Assembly: GCA_038030265.1 (NCBI GenBank)
Contig: CM075941.1
Span: 8,742,001 to 8,806,000 of the forward strand
Length of the DNA: 64,000 nucleotides
Source: Corythucha ciliata
Taxonomy: Eukaryota > Arthropoda > Insecta > Hemiptera > Tingidae
Direction of reading: 5' to 3'
The first letter of the stretch is position 1, and every line of letters begins with the position of its first letter. The notes below the pieces were generated by a model. The model worked only from the letters and a program-made list of their open reading frames with translations. It did no database searches and was not told the DNA's origin. Positions 44,750 to 56,583 of this stretch are shown here, in pieces. A program made the translations under genes and the position numbers.

Positions 44750-46900
44750 CCTTCACAAGCCGCGAATTAGCGTTTTTTTTTTCACATTTCATCAGTGAAT
44801 TAGCGATTTGTCTCCATTTTAGCCGAAAATAAGCGATTTATCTCCATGTCAGCCATGAATTAGCGATTTTTCTTGCAATGAATTTGTGTTTTTCCTGATT
44901 TGAGCCGCTAACGAGCGATTTTGCCCGTGAATTCGCGCTATAATTTCTCGTTTCAGCCACAAAAGTTGTCTCTGGAAATCGTGTCTTGCCATTTACTCAA
45001 TTTATTTCTGCGAAATGGCCAATGTTCTCAATTTCACCCCATAAATAGCCATTTTCCTTGATTCCAGCCGTGAATTAGCATTCCACCTAATTTTAGCCAC
45101 CAAGCGAGCCACCTTGAATGAGACTTGATTCCCAATTTTCACTGCGAATTAATGATTTTTCTTAATTTTGTCCGCAAATTAGCGCATTATACTGATTTTT
45201 CCGTGGATTAGCGATTTTTTCCACTTTCAGCCACGAAGTTACACCTTCGGAAGCTGCGCAATGAGCATTTTTCGGGGATGATTTTCCACCATCCGATTTT
45301 CCGCGAATTAGCGATTTTTTACCATTTCAGTGATTTTTCACAATTTTAGCCGTGAATTACCGATTTATCTGAATTTTCCAGTGAATTCGTGTTTTTCCTG
45401 ATTTCTCAATATTCTGTGAATTGGCAAATTTTTCTTCAAATTATAACCCCAAAATTAGCCATTTTTCTTGATTTGAGCCGCAAATAAGCGTTTTTCCTCA
45501 TTTAGCCGCTAATTATGGTTTTTTACGCTTCATCGACGTTCCCCTAAATTTTCGCTAAATTTTACCGCGGATTAGCGATTTTTTTCACTTTCTTCCACAA
45601 ATTTATCTTCATCTGAAGCCTCGAATTGACGTTATCTCCAGTTTAATCCCCGAATTAGCGTTTTCCTTACTCCATTGCTTCTTACCAATGTTATAGATGA
45701 ATTTTAGCCGCGAATTAGCGACTTTTTGTCATTTTAGCGATTTTTCACCGTGATTTTAGCGATTTATCTGAATTTTGCAGTGATTTATGTTTTTTTTTTT
45801 CATTATTTCAGCCGCTAATTGGCGATTTTTCTCAATTTCATCCATGAATTAGCAACTTTTCTTGCTTTTAGCTGCGAATTAGCGATTTCTTTCGCTTTCA
45901 GTTATGGATTAGCGTTTTTTCAAACTTTGAGCCACAAACTTGCCTTCAGAAGCTGAAAATTGTCCTTTTTAGTACTAGCTTCTAAGTAACGCTTTTTTTA
46001 TTTAAAATTTAGCCTCTATTTCGACGTGAATACATGATTTTAGCCACTAAAGAGCGATTTTCCCCAATTTTGTCCGTGAATCAGCAGTTTTTCCTAATTT
46101 TCCCCACGAATTAGCGTTTTTTTCACTTTTATCCATGAATTAACGTTTTTTTTTCAGATTGAGCTGCGATTTTGCGTTCTGAATAAGCCGAGAATTCTTG
46201 TTTTCGTAATCTTCGGCACGAATTAGCGGTTGTTCTCAAAACCATTGGTAAATTATCGTGATTGCTCACTATTTTATCCGTGGATTAGCGTGTGATTTTA
46301 AACGTGAATCGGTACTGTTTGTACACTTTATCCGTGATTTTAGAGCTTTTTTCTCAATAACGGCTGTGAATTAAATTCATTGTCTGTAGGCGATATCGTG
46401 GAGACTAAGGTGATTGAAAGAACGCAGTATTATTTGTCTCTTCACTTTCGTTTTATTATTGCAAAACTGTAGTTTTCGGCCTATAGGTTCTCGGCCGTTA
46501 GCAATGCATAAATCACTGATTTTTTACCAAAGGTACGTGTCTAGTCAAGTCTTTTTTTTGTTATATTTTATTTATTTTTATTTTATTTTCGTCTTAAGTC
46601 GTTATTATGTTTTTATATTGTTTGTGTACATTTAATGTGTTTTACTAATAGAGTGACGATGATTTATGCATTGATAATAGCCGAGAACCTATAGGCCGAA
46701 AACTATAGTTTTGCAATATTAAAACGGCTGTGAATTAACAATTTATTTTTCTTAATTTTATCCGTGAGTTAGCACTTCTTCTCACTTCTGTCCGTGAACC
46801 AGTTATTTTTCTGAATAATTTCAACCGTGAATTAGCTATTTATCTCAATTTCAGGCCCAGCTGAGAAAATATCAAAGTATGTCCCGTGTTCCCACATTTG
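44750..46900 (+). repeat. Long periodic repeat, type A
   Basis: About 70 degenerate units like GCGAATTAGCGATTTTTCTC. A higher-order landmark (CCAC.AA.TT...CCTTC.GAAGC) recurs near 44735, 45235, 45600 and 45940, roughly every 350-500 bases. Interrupted by the inverted-repeat element at 46451-46725. No gene. Confidence 0.75.
46451..46725. mobile_element. MITE of about 275 bases within type A repeat
   Basis: Left end TTTTATTATTGCAAAACTGT then AGTTTTCGGCCTATAGGTTC; right end is its reverse complement with a few changes (GAACCTATAGGCCGAAAACT then ATAGTTTTGCAATATTAAAA). Arms are about 45 bases. The interior is T-rich and non-coding. No target duplication resolved. Confidence 0.75.
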
Positions 46901-48213
46901 TCGACCACTCAGGCCTTAGCGCCGAAACCTCTTAAATAATGAGCCGTTTTTAATTGATTAATCAATCTTCTATAACACAATTTAGCTTGGAAAAAAGCGG
47001 ATAAGGTGAAACATGAAACGTGCGGTACGTTTGCGTGTTTTCACATTGTTCATTCTCGTTAGTCCATACTTCCACCCTTGAAATGGAAATCATCCTTTTA
47101 AACTCAAAATCTACTCTCGGATTTCCATCAAAATTGTAGTTTCCTTCTCACTAGACCATCCTTCCCGCATTTGCAGGATACTAAACTCGCAGCAGATTAA
47201 TTTTCGTTGTTTCTCATGCCAACTTCCTTTGATTGCAGAACGGAAGGCAAATACACTCCCTCCTACCACCTACTCAACCACAGATAAAGCTGTTCCACCT
47301 GTACTTTGCCGTCTTATCGTTGTCCTATATCTCTCTCTTGTCTGTCTCTATATAACAATCCTTTGGACGTGCTTACATTCTGCAATAATATCGTTTTGTC
47401 TCTCTTGCGATTGATCCTGCTGTCTTGAATAGTTTGCTATGAGTAAACAGGGGTGGGAAAGACGCATTTTCTTTGCAATCTGTCGTTGATTTCAAAGAGG
47501 GGAATCCCGTAAAATTCATTATAATTTGCCTCTCCGAACACCTAACTTTTATCATTAAAATGAGCGGGTTTAAAAGGCGCCGGACAGTAAATAAATAACA
47601 CACTCCATCATCAGGACCATTGTCGTCGAACGCATGGCGAATCGATTGTGACCTCGCCCCGTATTATCATCATCGTCTTAACATAATTGATATACAGAGA
47701 TTATAATGATCCCCGTGTTGTTAAAGGCATTCGCTAACAAGATAGAACGAGGGAGTCAAGGATTCTATAGAGGAACGAAATTGACAATGTCCGACAATGT
47801 GTGCTCATACTGAGTGTCAATGAAAAAAAAAAAAAAAAAAATCGGTTACGCTTCCTGTGTGTGTCGGGGCCACGAAGCCACGATTGTGCACAAGTTATGG
47901 ACTGTCATTTATAGTTATAAATTATTGTTGCACAGAAATATTGCAGAAAACTAAATATCGGGAAAAAGAAAATTGCACCGGCGTGCATGGAAAACCGCAG
48001 AATCAAAGCCAATAATGTACGAAAAATGGTCAACTTTACACTGTTCACTTACCTCGATTTCGATACCTCGAAAACAGGATGAGGGCTCTGGGCCAGACTA
48101 ATTATTTCACCTTTGCTGGACTCCTTTTGATAAATTTCAAGATTCACCACACCGTCGTCGTGTGTGGTCGCTTGAAAAAAAAAAAAAAAAAATCAATTTA
48201 TGATCGAAATAAC
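46901..48213. other. Apparently unique non-coding DNA
   Basis: No TE or gene signal. Poly-A runs at 47824-47840 and 48175-48192. Confidence 0.4.
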
Positions 48214-49657
48214 GCACGAACCTTTCTTATGATCAGCACCCTTTTTAAAATATCATTCCTCACTCAGGAAGTTGAAAAAACTCCATACCCATTAAGCTTA
48301 TTTTCCCCCTTCCCTTGCTTTTTACTCCGATCGAGAGTTTTCTTTCACAGCCATTAATTCCTTCCCTTTTTTGAGTCTTAAGTTACTGTTGTGATGTTGG
48401 CTATAATTAAAGATGCGCTCCTGGCTTCTAATTATAGACTCGAAAGCCTTGTTTGTTTAGGCAACTTTTTTTTTCTCTCAAAGGTAGATAGATGCATGAG
48501 AGTGATTTTTTTGTTATCTTCAATTTTTTTTCCTTGCATGATTTTTATTATTTTTATCTTTTGATGGCTCTGTTTTCAATTTTAATGGTTTGGCTTTAGC
48601 AATTAGCCGTGCCATTTTTTTTCCATTCAGAGTTAATTATACGTGAGTACATTGATGGTCATCTCAGTGCACGAATCGCATGTCGACTAGCCATCTGTGT
48701 TTTACAAGAATTCACCTTGGAAGACCACAAATAAATTGTTGACGCAGTGCTGTCAATAACCGAAATACCACTTTGCACCATTTTGATAGTGCTGATTTTT
48801 TTAAATTTCTTATATGCGACTATATCTTTGCAGCAACTTTTTGTTGTCCAATGAACAAATTCGCACACCAAACCGTACACGATTTTTTTTTTGCAATGAC
48901 GTAAATTACATTATTGAATTTAATTTCAGCCCTCCCAGCTAACCAGTAGCCAATTCATGTGTGCACTGCAACACACCGATTTGAAGATTGAATAAGGATT
49001 TCAATAAGGAAAGAAAAAGAACGGATAAAGAATAAGAGACAACCTTTGACGGTGTGCCTGTCTCGTCAAAGATTCAATACAATTGAGATAAATCCAATCT
49101 TTTGTGCTTTTTTTATTCAACAACAATTTCAATTAATTAAAGTTCCAATCACATTTGGGAGCTTTCTATAGAATAACCATCCAGTTGCGCAAGAGAACTC
49201 TCGGAATGTCATGCTTTGACTTGAATCTTCTTCACCTTCATTTTTTTTTTTTTTTTCGTCTTTGTCTCCAGCCCGAGCGTTAATAAAAGTTATTAGACGG
49301 CGTTGGATAACGTGCTATGGTCGTTGGGCGAGGGGGAAGGGGTCTTGAGAACATCCGACTCCGACCGATTTCATCCAGAAATCTACCGTGAAAACCCCCT
49401 AAGACAGTTTTTAAGTTGTCAAGCTTCACTAGTTTCCAAGGCCTTTTGAGGGCGGGGAAGTGGATTTCGTTCCTCGTTCATGGGTATAATAACAGGCGTA
49501 CAATTCTCTAACTCATCTTTAAAAATGTTCGAAAAAAATAAGAAGAGATTTCTATCATCAATGAGGGCCTAACGTAGAACTAAGATCATTTAGGTATTTT
49601 AGGTGAATGATCTTGGTGCCAAGAGCTATAAATACGTATAGCGTATATATTCGCTAA
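48214..49657 (-). repeat. Arm 2 of the 1.43-kb inverted duplication
   Basis: Reverse complement of 32763-34191, about 99 percent identical by eye. Its inner end continues past 48214 into sequence whose counterpart in arm 1 would fall in the gap. The 73-codon minus-strand frame at 48659-48880 corresponds to the frame in arm 1 and has no known homologue. Confidence 0.9.
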
Positions 49658-51059
49658 CAATTCAAGAAACGCTATCGAAGATGATGAAGTGTTTCTGAAG
49701 TACGCAACTAATATCAAATTTCCGTTTGTAAAGCTACAGTTGTTTACGTCTGCTGTACACGTAACTTGCTTGCTGGCAGGGGCGTAGGAACGAGTGGGGG
49801 ATATGGGGGATAGATCCTCCCCCCCAGAGCTTCAAGTATTGGGGACACAAAACGGAGTGGCTGACATCTGGTGTTATCACTGAAAAGCTCCAGGAAGCAT
49901 ATAAGACATGATAAATCATTCAGAATGTCGTGATTGTTTGACTTAAAAGGGCATACTGTGCGCGATAATATGGTGAAATGATTTTTAATTGTTTTTATTA
50001 ATGTAAGAATTACTCATATTCGTATTTCTTAATCTTGTTAACTACTCCAACAGCCATTTCTATAGCCCTTTCAGAATAAAGGCGATTTACCGAGTATTAC
50101 TCGTTTCCATACTCTATTATCCACTTCACAAAATGATTTATTTCAGATGGGCTCGAATATTGTTAATCTGCCTGAGATTATCCGCTGCATTGGCGCTTTC
50201 CAGCGACCATTGGTTGAGGGATCTGTTGTTCTCGAAAGCGAAACATGTTGAGTGTGACGTTGTTGGAGAAGATGACAATTCTCTTGAATTTTTCGCCCAA
50301 TGACTTCCAACGTTAATTTTGGAAAGCCAACCTAATTTTCGAATGCAAAAAAATTTCGTTGAAATTGTCGTTGTGATAGTGACAATTGACAGGTGCAATT
50401 AAAAAATGCACGTGTACCTTGGCACGTTTTTATTTCAACTTTATTGTACACAGGTACATTACAGTTGTGCGAGCAAGTTTTAGGAACATGGAGCACGTAA
50501 GACAAGATGCAGTGTCACCATCCGGTGATAGGCCCTGTCAGCGGCGTAGCATATGGAGGGGGCGGGGCGGTGGAGCGGCATCAGTCGGCTGAAGCTTTCA
50601 TTAATTTTTAACGTGCGAATATGTTAAAGAACCGAGCACAGTTGGGATAAATATAGAGTCCTTTTTGCGCACCACCGATACAAAACACTCCACATCATTC
50701 AACTGCCCAGTGCCCCGTAGTTGTACAGGTGCTCCGTGAAAGAAATTGTGGCTTCAGGTCTACCAAGAGGCACCAAAACCGCACAAAATGGTCCAGTGCA
50801 GACCAGGGCGCCCCCAAGAGCTATCTATAACAACATAACGGCTGCCAGTTAGTTGGAGGAGGCATAAAAACTACAATGAAGTTGACCGAAAGCTGAGTCT
50901 ACGCGATGCCATGGCTCTCTTTGGAGGCAAAAGAGTCTAAGAACTAGACAGAGCGTTCCAGAAGCTGCGGGTTGCATCCCACAACCGGTCAGTGTTCCAC
51001 GCAAACACGCTCCGTCCCTCAACGCGTCAAATGTAAGCTGGAAGAATTTGACAGAGCCA
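49658..51059. other. No gene recognised
   Basis: A GGGGCGTAGG motif and a C-run at 49780-49826, and a GCGGCGTAGC motif at 50540-50550. Short frames have no resemblance to known proteins. Confidence 0.4.
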
Positions 51060-51500
51060 ACCTCACGGAATTGAGGTCTTTTGATTAACCAAATGAGGAA
51101 AAATTGTTTTTATGGAGAGTCGAATCCGTAAAATTGTTTTTTATTGAGACAAATAACCCCCAAAATTGGTATTTTGGGTAAGCCAAGTTCCACGAATTCT
51201 GTTGTTTTAAGATACTAACCCTCAAGATTGGTTTTTTGAACAACAAAAGCCCTTGAGATTGGTTTATTGAAGCGCAAAACCTGTGAAGTTGGTTCTACTC
51301 AGAGTCAATTCTCGAAATAAGGGGTTTCAGGAGTTAAACCCGTGAAAGTGGTTTTTGGAAAAACCGGATCCTCAAAGTTAGTGTTTTCCATGTAAGCCAG
51401 GCTCATGACTTTTTTTTCTACAGAGCCAAACCCCCAAGATTGTTTTTTTCAACGATTAAACCCCACGAAATCGGTTTCTTGAAGACCCATTCTCGTGAAG
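51060..51500. repeat. Periodic repeat, type B
   Basis: Units such as GAGCCAAACCCCCAAGATTG with following GTTTTTT, about 35 bases. Between 51501 and 52079 no gene is seen. Confidence 0.6.
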
Positions 51501-52079
51501 TTGGTTCTCTCCGGAACATACCCCCCCCCCCACATCTTTGATCGTACTTGCATCATATTGGCTTAATAACTTAAAATCTAGCCCACAGAGACTACTAAAC
51601 TGCTGATTTCTGTCCCGAGAAACATTCCCAAGCCAAGAATCTGTCAATCTGACACCACGCCGGTCTGTTTATTCTGAAAAAAGCGTATATATTAAACAGG
51701 TCCTTCCCAGGTAAATCTAATACGATGTTTGGGAGAAAATTTCCCCGTAAACCCTGAAAGATTCCCCTATCCTAAGCCCTGGATGATTTCCGATAGAGAT
51801 GAGTAGCCCGATACTTGCATTTTTTTTTATAGTACGAGGAGGGCATCTACCATGACCACCGCTCCGAGCATCAAAATGTCACGCTACGCCCCTGAGCCCT
51901 GTCAGGGAAGTGCAAACTTGATTGTTTCTGTACTTTTGATTCTCCTGAATAGGACCCGTATTCATATACATTTCTTAAACTTAAATTACTTAAACTTAAT
52001 AATAAAACTTAATTATTGGTCGAAACAGATGATTTTAACCACACTATCTCTATGAAAAGACCAACTTCACGGATTTCAC

Positions 52080-52729
52080 CGTTTTGAAAGAAAATTTTCC
52101 AGGGTGTTAGCTCATTTGTAAAGAGCAATTTATTGGATCTCGCTCCTTAAAAAAAAAAATTATTGGATTTTACCATTGCAAAGCCTAAATTTTGCGGACT
52201 ATTTGGCTCTTACAGAGCCAAATTTCACGGGTTTTTCCCACTCGAAATGCCAAATTCGGAGGATTGTCTCCCTAAAAGCCAATTTTGCGGGACTGGTTCA
52301 TGAAATAATCCAATCTAATTGGATTGAGTTGTGACCGTCAAAGATGAAATTGTTGGATTTGGGCTGTTTCTAGGGGTGAAATTGGTCCGGTCCGGTCTTT
52401 CGATAAAGGACGGACCGGACCGAACCGAAAAAAAATGGCTTGGACAGGAACGGACCGCAAACTCGAGACATTAGAAGCACGCAGTTCCAGCACGAGACGG
52501 ATTCACATAAAAATTTTCTGTTTTTCTCCATACGCCATTTAAGGACCGAATTTTTTCGGTCCGGTCCTCACAAGAAGACCGGACCGGACCGGAATCATTC
52601 ACAGCCCGGACCGAGGACGCGGTTTCACCCCTAGCGTTTTCACAGTTAAAATCTCGAAGATTTGACACTTACTGAATATAATTTCAACCAAGGTTTGGCT
52701 AATTGCAGGACTAATAATTTCGCTCCCTA

Positions 52730-52771
<42 letters not shown>

Positions 52772-52880
52772 TCGGATTGGCTTTGCCAAAATTCAAATTT
52801 CACGAATCACAGTCATGCTCATCAGAAATCACTATTTTGCGTGGTTGGCTCCCTAAAAGGAGGCCGTCTTATGGATTTCA
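52080..52880. repeat. Periodic repeat, type B, reversed
   Basis: Units such as GAGCCAAATTTCACGGGTTT in the opposite sense, interrupted by the hAT MITE at 52371-52633 and by a run of 37 A at 52731-52767. Confidence 0.55.
52371..52633. mobile_element. hAT-type MITE rich in GGACCGGACC
   Basis: Inverted ends TAGGGGTGAAA / TTTCACCCCTA, flanked by GCTGTTTC and GCGTTTTC, an imperfect 8-base duplication (6 of 8). The interior holds clustered GGTCCGGTCC words in both orientations. 263 bases, no ORF. Confidence 0.75.
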
Positions 52881-53502
52881 CACGTTTAAATTCAAATTTG
52901 TAGGGGTGTAGGCTAAATTTAAAGAGCTATTACGCCGATCCGGCTATCTTAAAATACTTGACCGTTTTTAAAAGACTGACCGCTCACTCATAGATACATA
53001 AAAAAAACCTCAAATTTGTTTCAAGCATGTTTCAAGTGTTACTTCCAAACAGTTATTGTTTTTCTGTCCAAGATTTGCCCCAAAGGTCTGCCGGGACCAG
53101 GAGCCCCCTGGGAAGAGAGGAAGTGGAAGACAATTTCAAATGCACCTGAACTCATCGAATTCCTTGTTGAAGGAGCTGGAGAATTATTTTTTCTTTCTCC
53201 TGTACAGGTGTATGTACCCAGAAAGAAATGAACTTTTATGAGGAGGACGTCGTGTTAACCGAAGCGATGCGGTAGGGATTGCGCTAAAAACCAGTCAATA
53301 CTTATCAGGCCTCAACCACAGATGATTCAAAAGTCGCCGAATTCTAATTTCAGCGAGCAACGCATATAGTTTGAACACCTCCGCCCGTGGAAGCAGGAAC
53401 TGTCCCCTTTTCTAGGCAAGGCTTCTTAGAACAAATACTCTTCTGAAGATAGGGAAACACGTTTCTGGTTATTTCAAAGAAACATTGATTTAATTCTATT
53501 AA
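52881..53502. other. No gene recognised
   Basis: Short frames only, with no family resemblance. Confidence 0.35.
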
Positions 53503-53739
53503 TTAAGCAAGTTGGAAATGTTTGGAGGAAACCCGCACGAATTTCGACACTTCTTTCGCGATCCTCAATTTTATTTTCCCCGGTTTTGCCATAATTTTTT
53601 CGGGAGGTAAACAAAGGAAAGAAACACTGGGGGTCCGCTCGTTATTTGAACATTCAGGGACACAACACACCCCACGAAGTGGGTTTTCGGGGGCTCCCTC
53701 CAAGCGGGAATAACTGTGGTCCACTTCCACTCCCGCCAA
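53503..53739 (-). pseudogene. THAP zinc-finger fragment
   Basis: THAP domains are C2CH DNA-binding modules found in arthropod host genes and in P-like transposases. The minus-strand frame contains GVCCVPECSNNERTPSVSF (the C-x-x-x-C pair), CLPPEKI, then KIKLRIAKEV and VRVSSKHF, where the family has a klRIGK...VCSxHF pattern. The third zinc ligand Cys is replaced by Ser and the conserved Trp before KIKLRI is absent. Only the N-terminal THAP part is present; no transposase or other domain follows. The remnant may be one exon, followed by a stop. Confidence 0.65.
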
Positions 53740-53934
53740 CAGTCTTTTAATCTATTAATTAATTACATAAATTGAGAACTTAGCTAAATTACCATGCCAA
53801 ACTATTGCGTTATCAACTGTTTATATGCCTTTCAGACCACATTTTGAAACGATCGGACAGTTCCCTATAATTCGTTTGAGTTACCTATACGAACGAAGGA
53901 GCACTAGTACCTTAACGAAGAGCCCCATAAAATC

Positions 53935-54733
53935 GCCAAAAATGAGCGTTTCACGTTGAAGTTAGGTTTAACAGATTTTCTGGACTCAAAGCAGCCCGAC
54001 AAAGTCCGAGCACGTCCAGCTTTTTCCTTGGACTTCAGACCCAACACAGTAGTGTACCGGAGGGGAGGGGTCGCCCCGGATCATCAATCAGACAAAAATC
54101 GATAATATTCGTGGCTAAAGCTGCTAAAGAGCGCTGATTCATGGTCTCACGATGCAACTTCCAGATTAAAATTAAGAGAATGGTTAATTTTAAGCCTACA
54201 TTTAAGAAAATTGCTAATTCGCGGCTAGAAATGGAAAAAATCTCCAATTTACAGCTAAAATTGCTCCCAACGCCAATTTGTGACTGAAATTGAGAAAATT
54301 TGCTAATTCACAGGTTTGAAACGCTACGACGGGTCGCCGCTACAATTTTAAAAAAGCTCTAATTCGCGGTTGAAATTTAGAAAAATTCTAATTTGCACCA
54401 AAACCGGCTAATTTGCGGATTCTGACGGCAAATTTACAGGCTGAAATTGAAATAAAGCGCCAATTTATTGCAATAGGTGAAGAAACCGCTAATTCGCGAG
54501 TAAACTGAGAAAAATCGCTCATGCATTGCGTATATGGTGAACAAAAAAAATCCTAATTCGTGAAAAGTCCCCATATTTTGCGGCTAATATTGTGGATAGC
54601 ACTTAGGAAAAACGTTAATTTCTGGCTGAAACTGAGAAAATTGCTAATCTCCTGGTAAAAAAATTTAAAAAATCGGTTATATGCTGCTAAAATTGAGGAA
54701 AACGCCAAAAGTTGTGGATAATAAAGAAAAATC
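53935..54733 (-). repeat. Reversed copy of the 37.9-39.3 kb repeat
   Basis: In reverse complement it follows the same order of landmarks as 37880-39310 and ends in the second gap. Similarity is roughly 70-80 percent by eye. Confidence 0.75.
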
Positions 54734-55233
54734 NNNNNNNNNNNNNNNNNNNNNNNNNNNNNNNNNNNNNNNNNNNNNNNNNNNNNNNNNNNNNNNNNNN
54801 NNNNNNNNNNNNNNNNNNNNNNNNNNNNNNNNNNNNNNNNNNNNNNNNNNNNNNNNNNNNNNNNNNNNNNNNNNNNNNNNNNNNNNNNNNNNNNNNNNNN
54901 NNNNNNNNNNNNNNNNNNNNNNNNNNNNNNNNNNNNNNNNNNNNNNNNNNNNNNNNNNNNNNNNNNNNNNNNNNNNNNNNNNNNNNNNNNNNNNNNNNNN
55001 NNNNNNNNNNNNNNNNNNNNNNNNNNNNNNNNNNNNNNNNNNNNNNNNNNNNNNNNNNNNNNNNNNNNNNNNNNNNNNNNNNNNNNNNNNNNNNNNNNNN
55101 NNNNNNNNNNNNNNNNNNNNNNNNNNNNNNNNNNNNNNNNNNNNNNNNNNNNNNNNNNNNNNNNNNNNNNNNNNNNNNNNNNNNNNNNNNNNNNNNNNNN
55201 NNNNNNNNNNNNNNNNNNNNNNNNNNNNNNNNN
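54734..55233. other. Assembly gap, 500 N
   Basis: Exactly 500 N; true size unknown. Confidence 0.99.
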
Positions 55234-56270
55234 ATCACTAAAAAACGAATTTTTCGGTTTTACTCAACTACAAGAAATGTTTACGTGTCGAGCTCTCTAA
55301 AAAATGAATTAAGCGGATTTTTGTTGCTATCAAATCACGGTGTTCCCAAATTCAGGGGCCGTTTTCGCATATGTTACGCACTACAATTTCATTTTGTCGG
55401 GGTTGGACACTAAAAACCTTAATGTTCCTTATCAGTTTCGAAAGAATTCCAGTACTAACGGTATCTCCATCAGCGCCTTAGTCAATTAGTAATTTTCAGG
55501 ACCAAAGATACCGTAGAATTGAAGGAAAGGAATAGCTTCGGGGGCTGCATAAGCTCTACCTCAATCAGAAAGGTAGTCATCAAATGTCAATTAAAACACG
55601 AGGCACCCTAGGCTTGCCAACCGTACCCGGGGACAGTCCCGGTTTTTGTCCCGGATTCCGCTCTTTAAAAAAAAATTACATTGGGCATAAAATAGGTCTG
55701 TTCTTGCAAGGTGTTCTGAACATGTTCGGAGCAGAGTTGCCATGGGACCAGCCAACAAAATTTAAGTTGATTACATTTTATTGGCTGGTCCCATAGCAAC
55801 TCTGCTCCAAACATGTTCAGAACACCTTGTAGTCTAGTCAACGAATGCCAAAAATGGGGGTCTACACCAGGGGCGTAGCCAGCCCTTTACCCAGGGGTGG
55901 GCAGAATTGAATATGTCGGATGTCGGAGGCGCAATAAATCGCGTCAAATTCTTCACCGGAAACTGAGTTTTCACACTAAGGGTCGTAATCCATTAAAAAC
56001 TAACATAATCGTTGAGAAACTATCGGTTTTAGTATTTTATTCCTGATTTCCTATCCAAAAACTGACAATGTTTTCCCCGGAAATCGATACTTTTAGAAAA
56101 GGGGCTTGGCACTCAAATATACTGGGTGTCCGACTTTTCGTCAACGTTTTGTCTGAGAGACGTAAAACTCTTAACATTTTTTAACAAATACCGATTTTAA
56201 CTTAGAACTGACGTTTTTTAAAGCTAAAACTGAGGATTTGACTTTTTTTGGGGGGGGAGTGCCTTCCCGG
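55234..56270. other. Non-coding, with remnants of periodic repeat
   Basis: Contains the foldback at 55707-55829, an AGGGGCGTAGCCAGCC motif at 55870-55885, and type C-like units between 55930 and 56240. A G-run is at 56251-56258. Confidence 0.45.
55707..55829. mobile_element. Foldback element, 123 bases
   Basis: Arms of about 50 bases, CAAGGTGTTCTGAACATGTT on the left and AACATGTTCAGAACACCTTG closing the right, differ at only a few positions and are separated by about 20 AT-rich bases. It would form a near-perfect hairpin. Begins CAAGGT, like two other elements here. Confidence 0.85.
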
Positions 56271-56384
56271 CGACGCCAAGGCCACCAGTGGGCCCCTACG
56301 TCATACCCATTGAGGGTCCCGGACTCGGAAGGGCTAGCTCGGCTCCCCAAACCTCCTTACCCTCCCTAGAAACTCCAGCACCCG
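56271..56384 (-). repeat. 3' tail of the minus-strand LINE, left of gypsy
   Basis: GC-rich sequence with AGGGTCCCGGACTC that becomes continuous with 62092 onward once gypsy and one CCCG copy are removed. Non-coding. Confidence 0.45.
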
Positions 56385-56583
56385 AGTTATAGAGCAATAA
56401 TCCCGTATTTCTATGTAACCCTAGATCCCTGCGAAATGCAGACTCTTCAATTTTGTACTGGAATAATTGTCTAGGAAAATAGAAAGACAGTCAGTCGATT
56501 GGTGTAACGCGTAGAGTTAACTTGTGCGGAAAAATAAAATAAAGTTTTTTAAAAACCATTTTTGTCGTTCGGACCATTTAACT
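56385..56583 (+). repeat. Gypsy 5' LTR
   Basis: AGTTATAGAGCAATAATCCC start; GACCATTTAACT end. Poly-A signal AATAAAATAAAG near 56531-56542. Confidence 0.93.

Noticed and set aside
37580..46900. CRISPR-like array
   Set aside because: Units are degenerate, there are no unique spacers of constant size, no cas genes, and the context is a eukaryotic genome.
47824..47840. Poly-A tail marking a retrocopy
   Set aside because: No coding or LINE sequence upstream and no target duplication seen.
32763..49657. Polinton/Maverick element with long terminal inverted repeats
   Set aside because: Spacing and arm length would fit, but the interior holds no DNA polymerase B, integrase or capsid genes, and no terminal AG with 6-base duplication was found.
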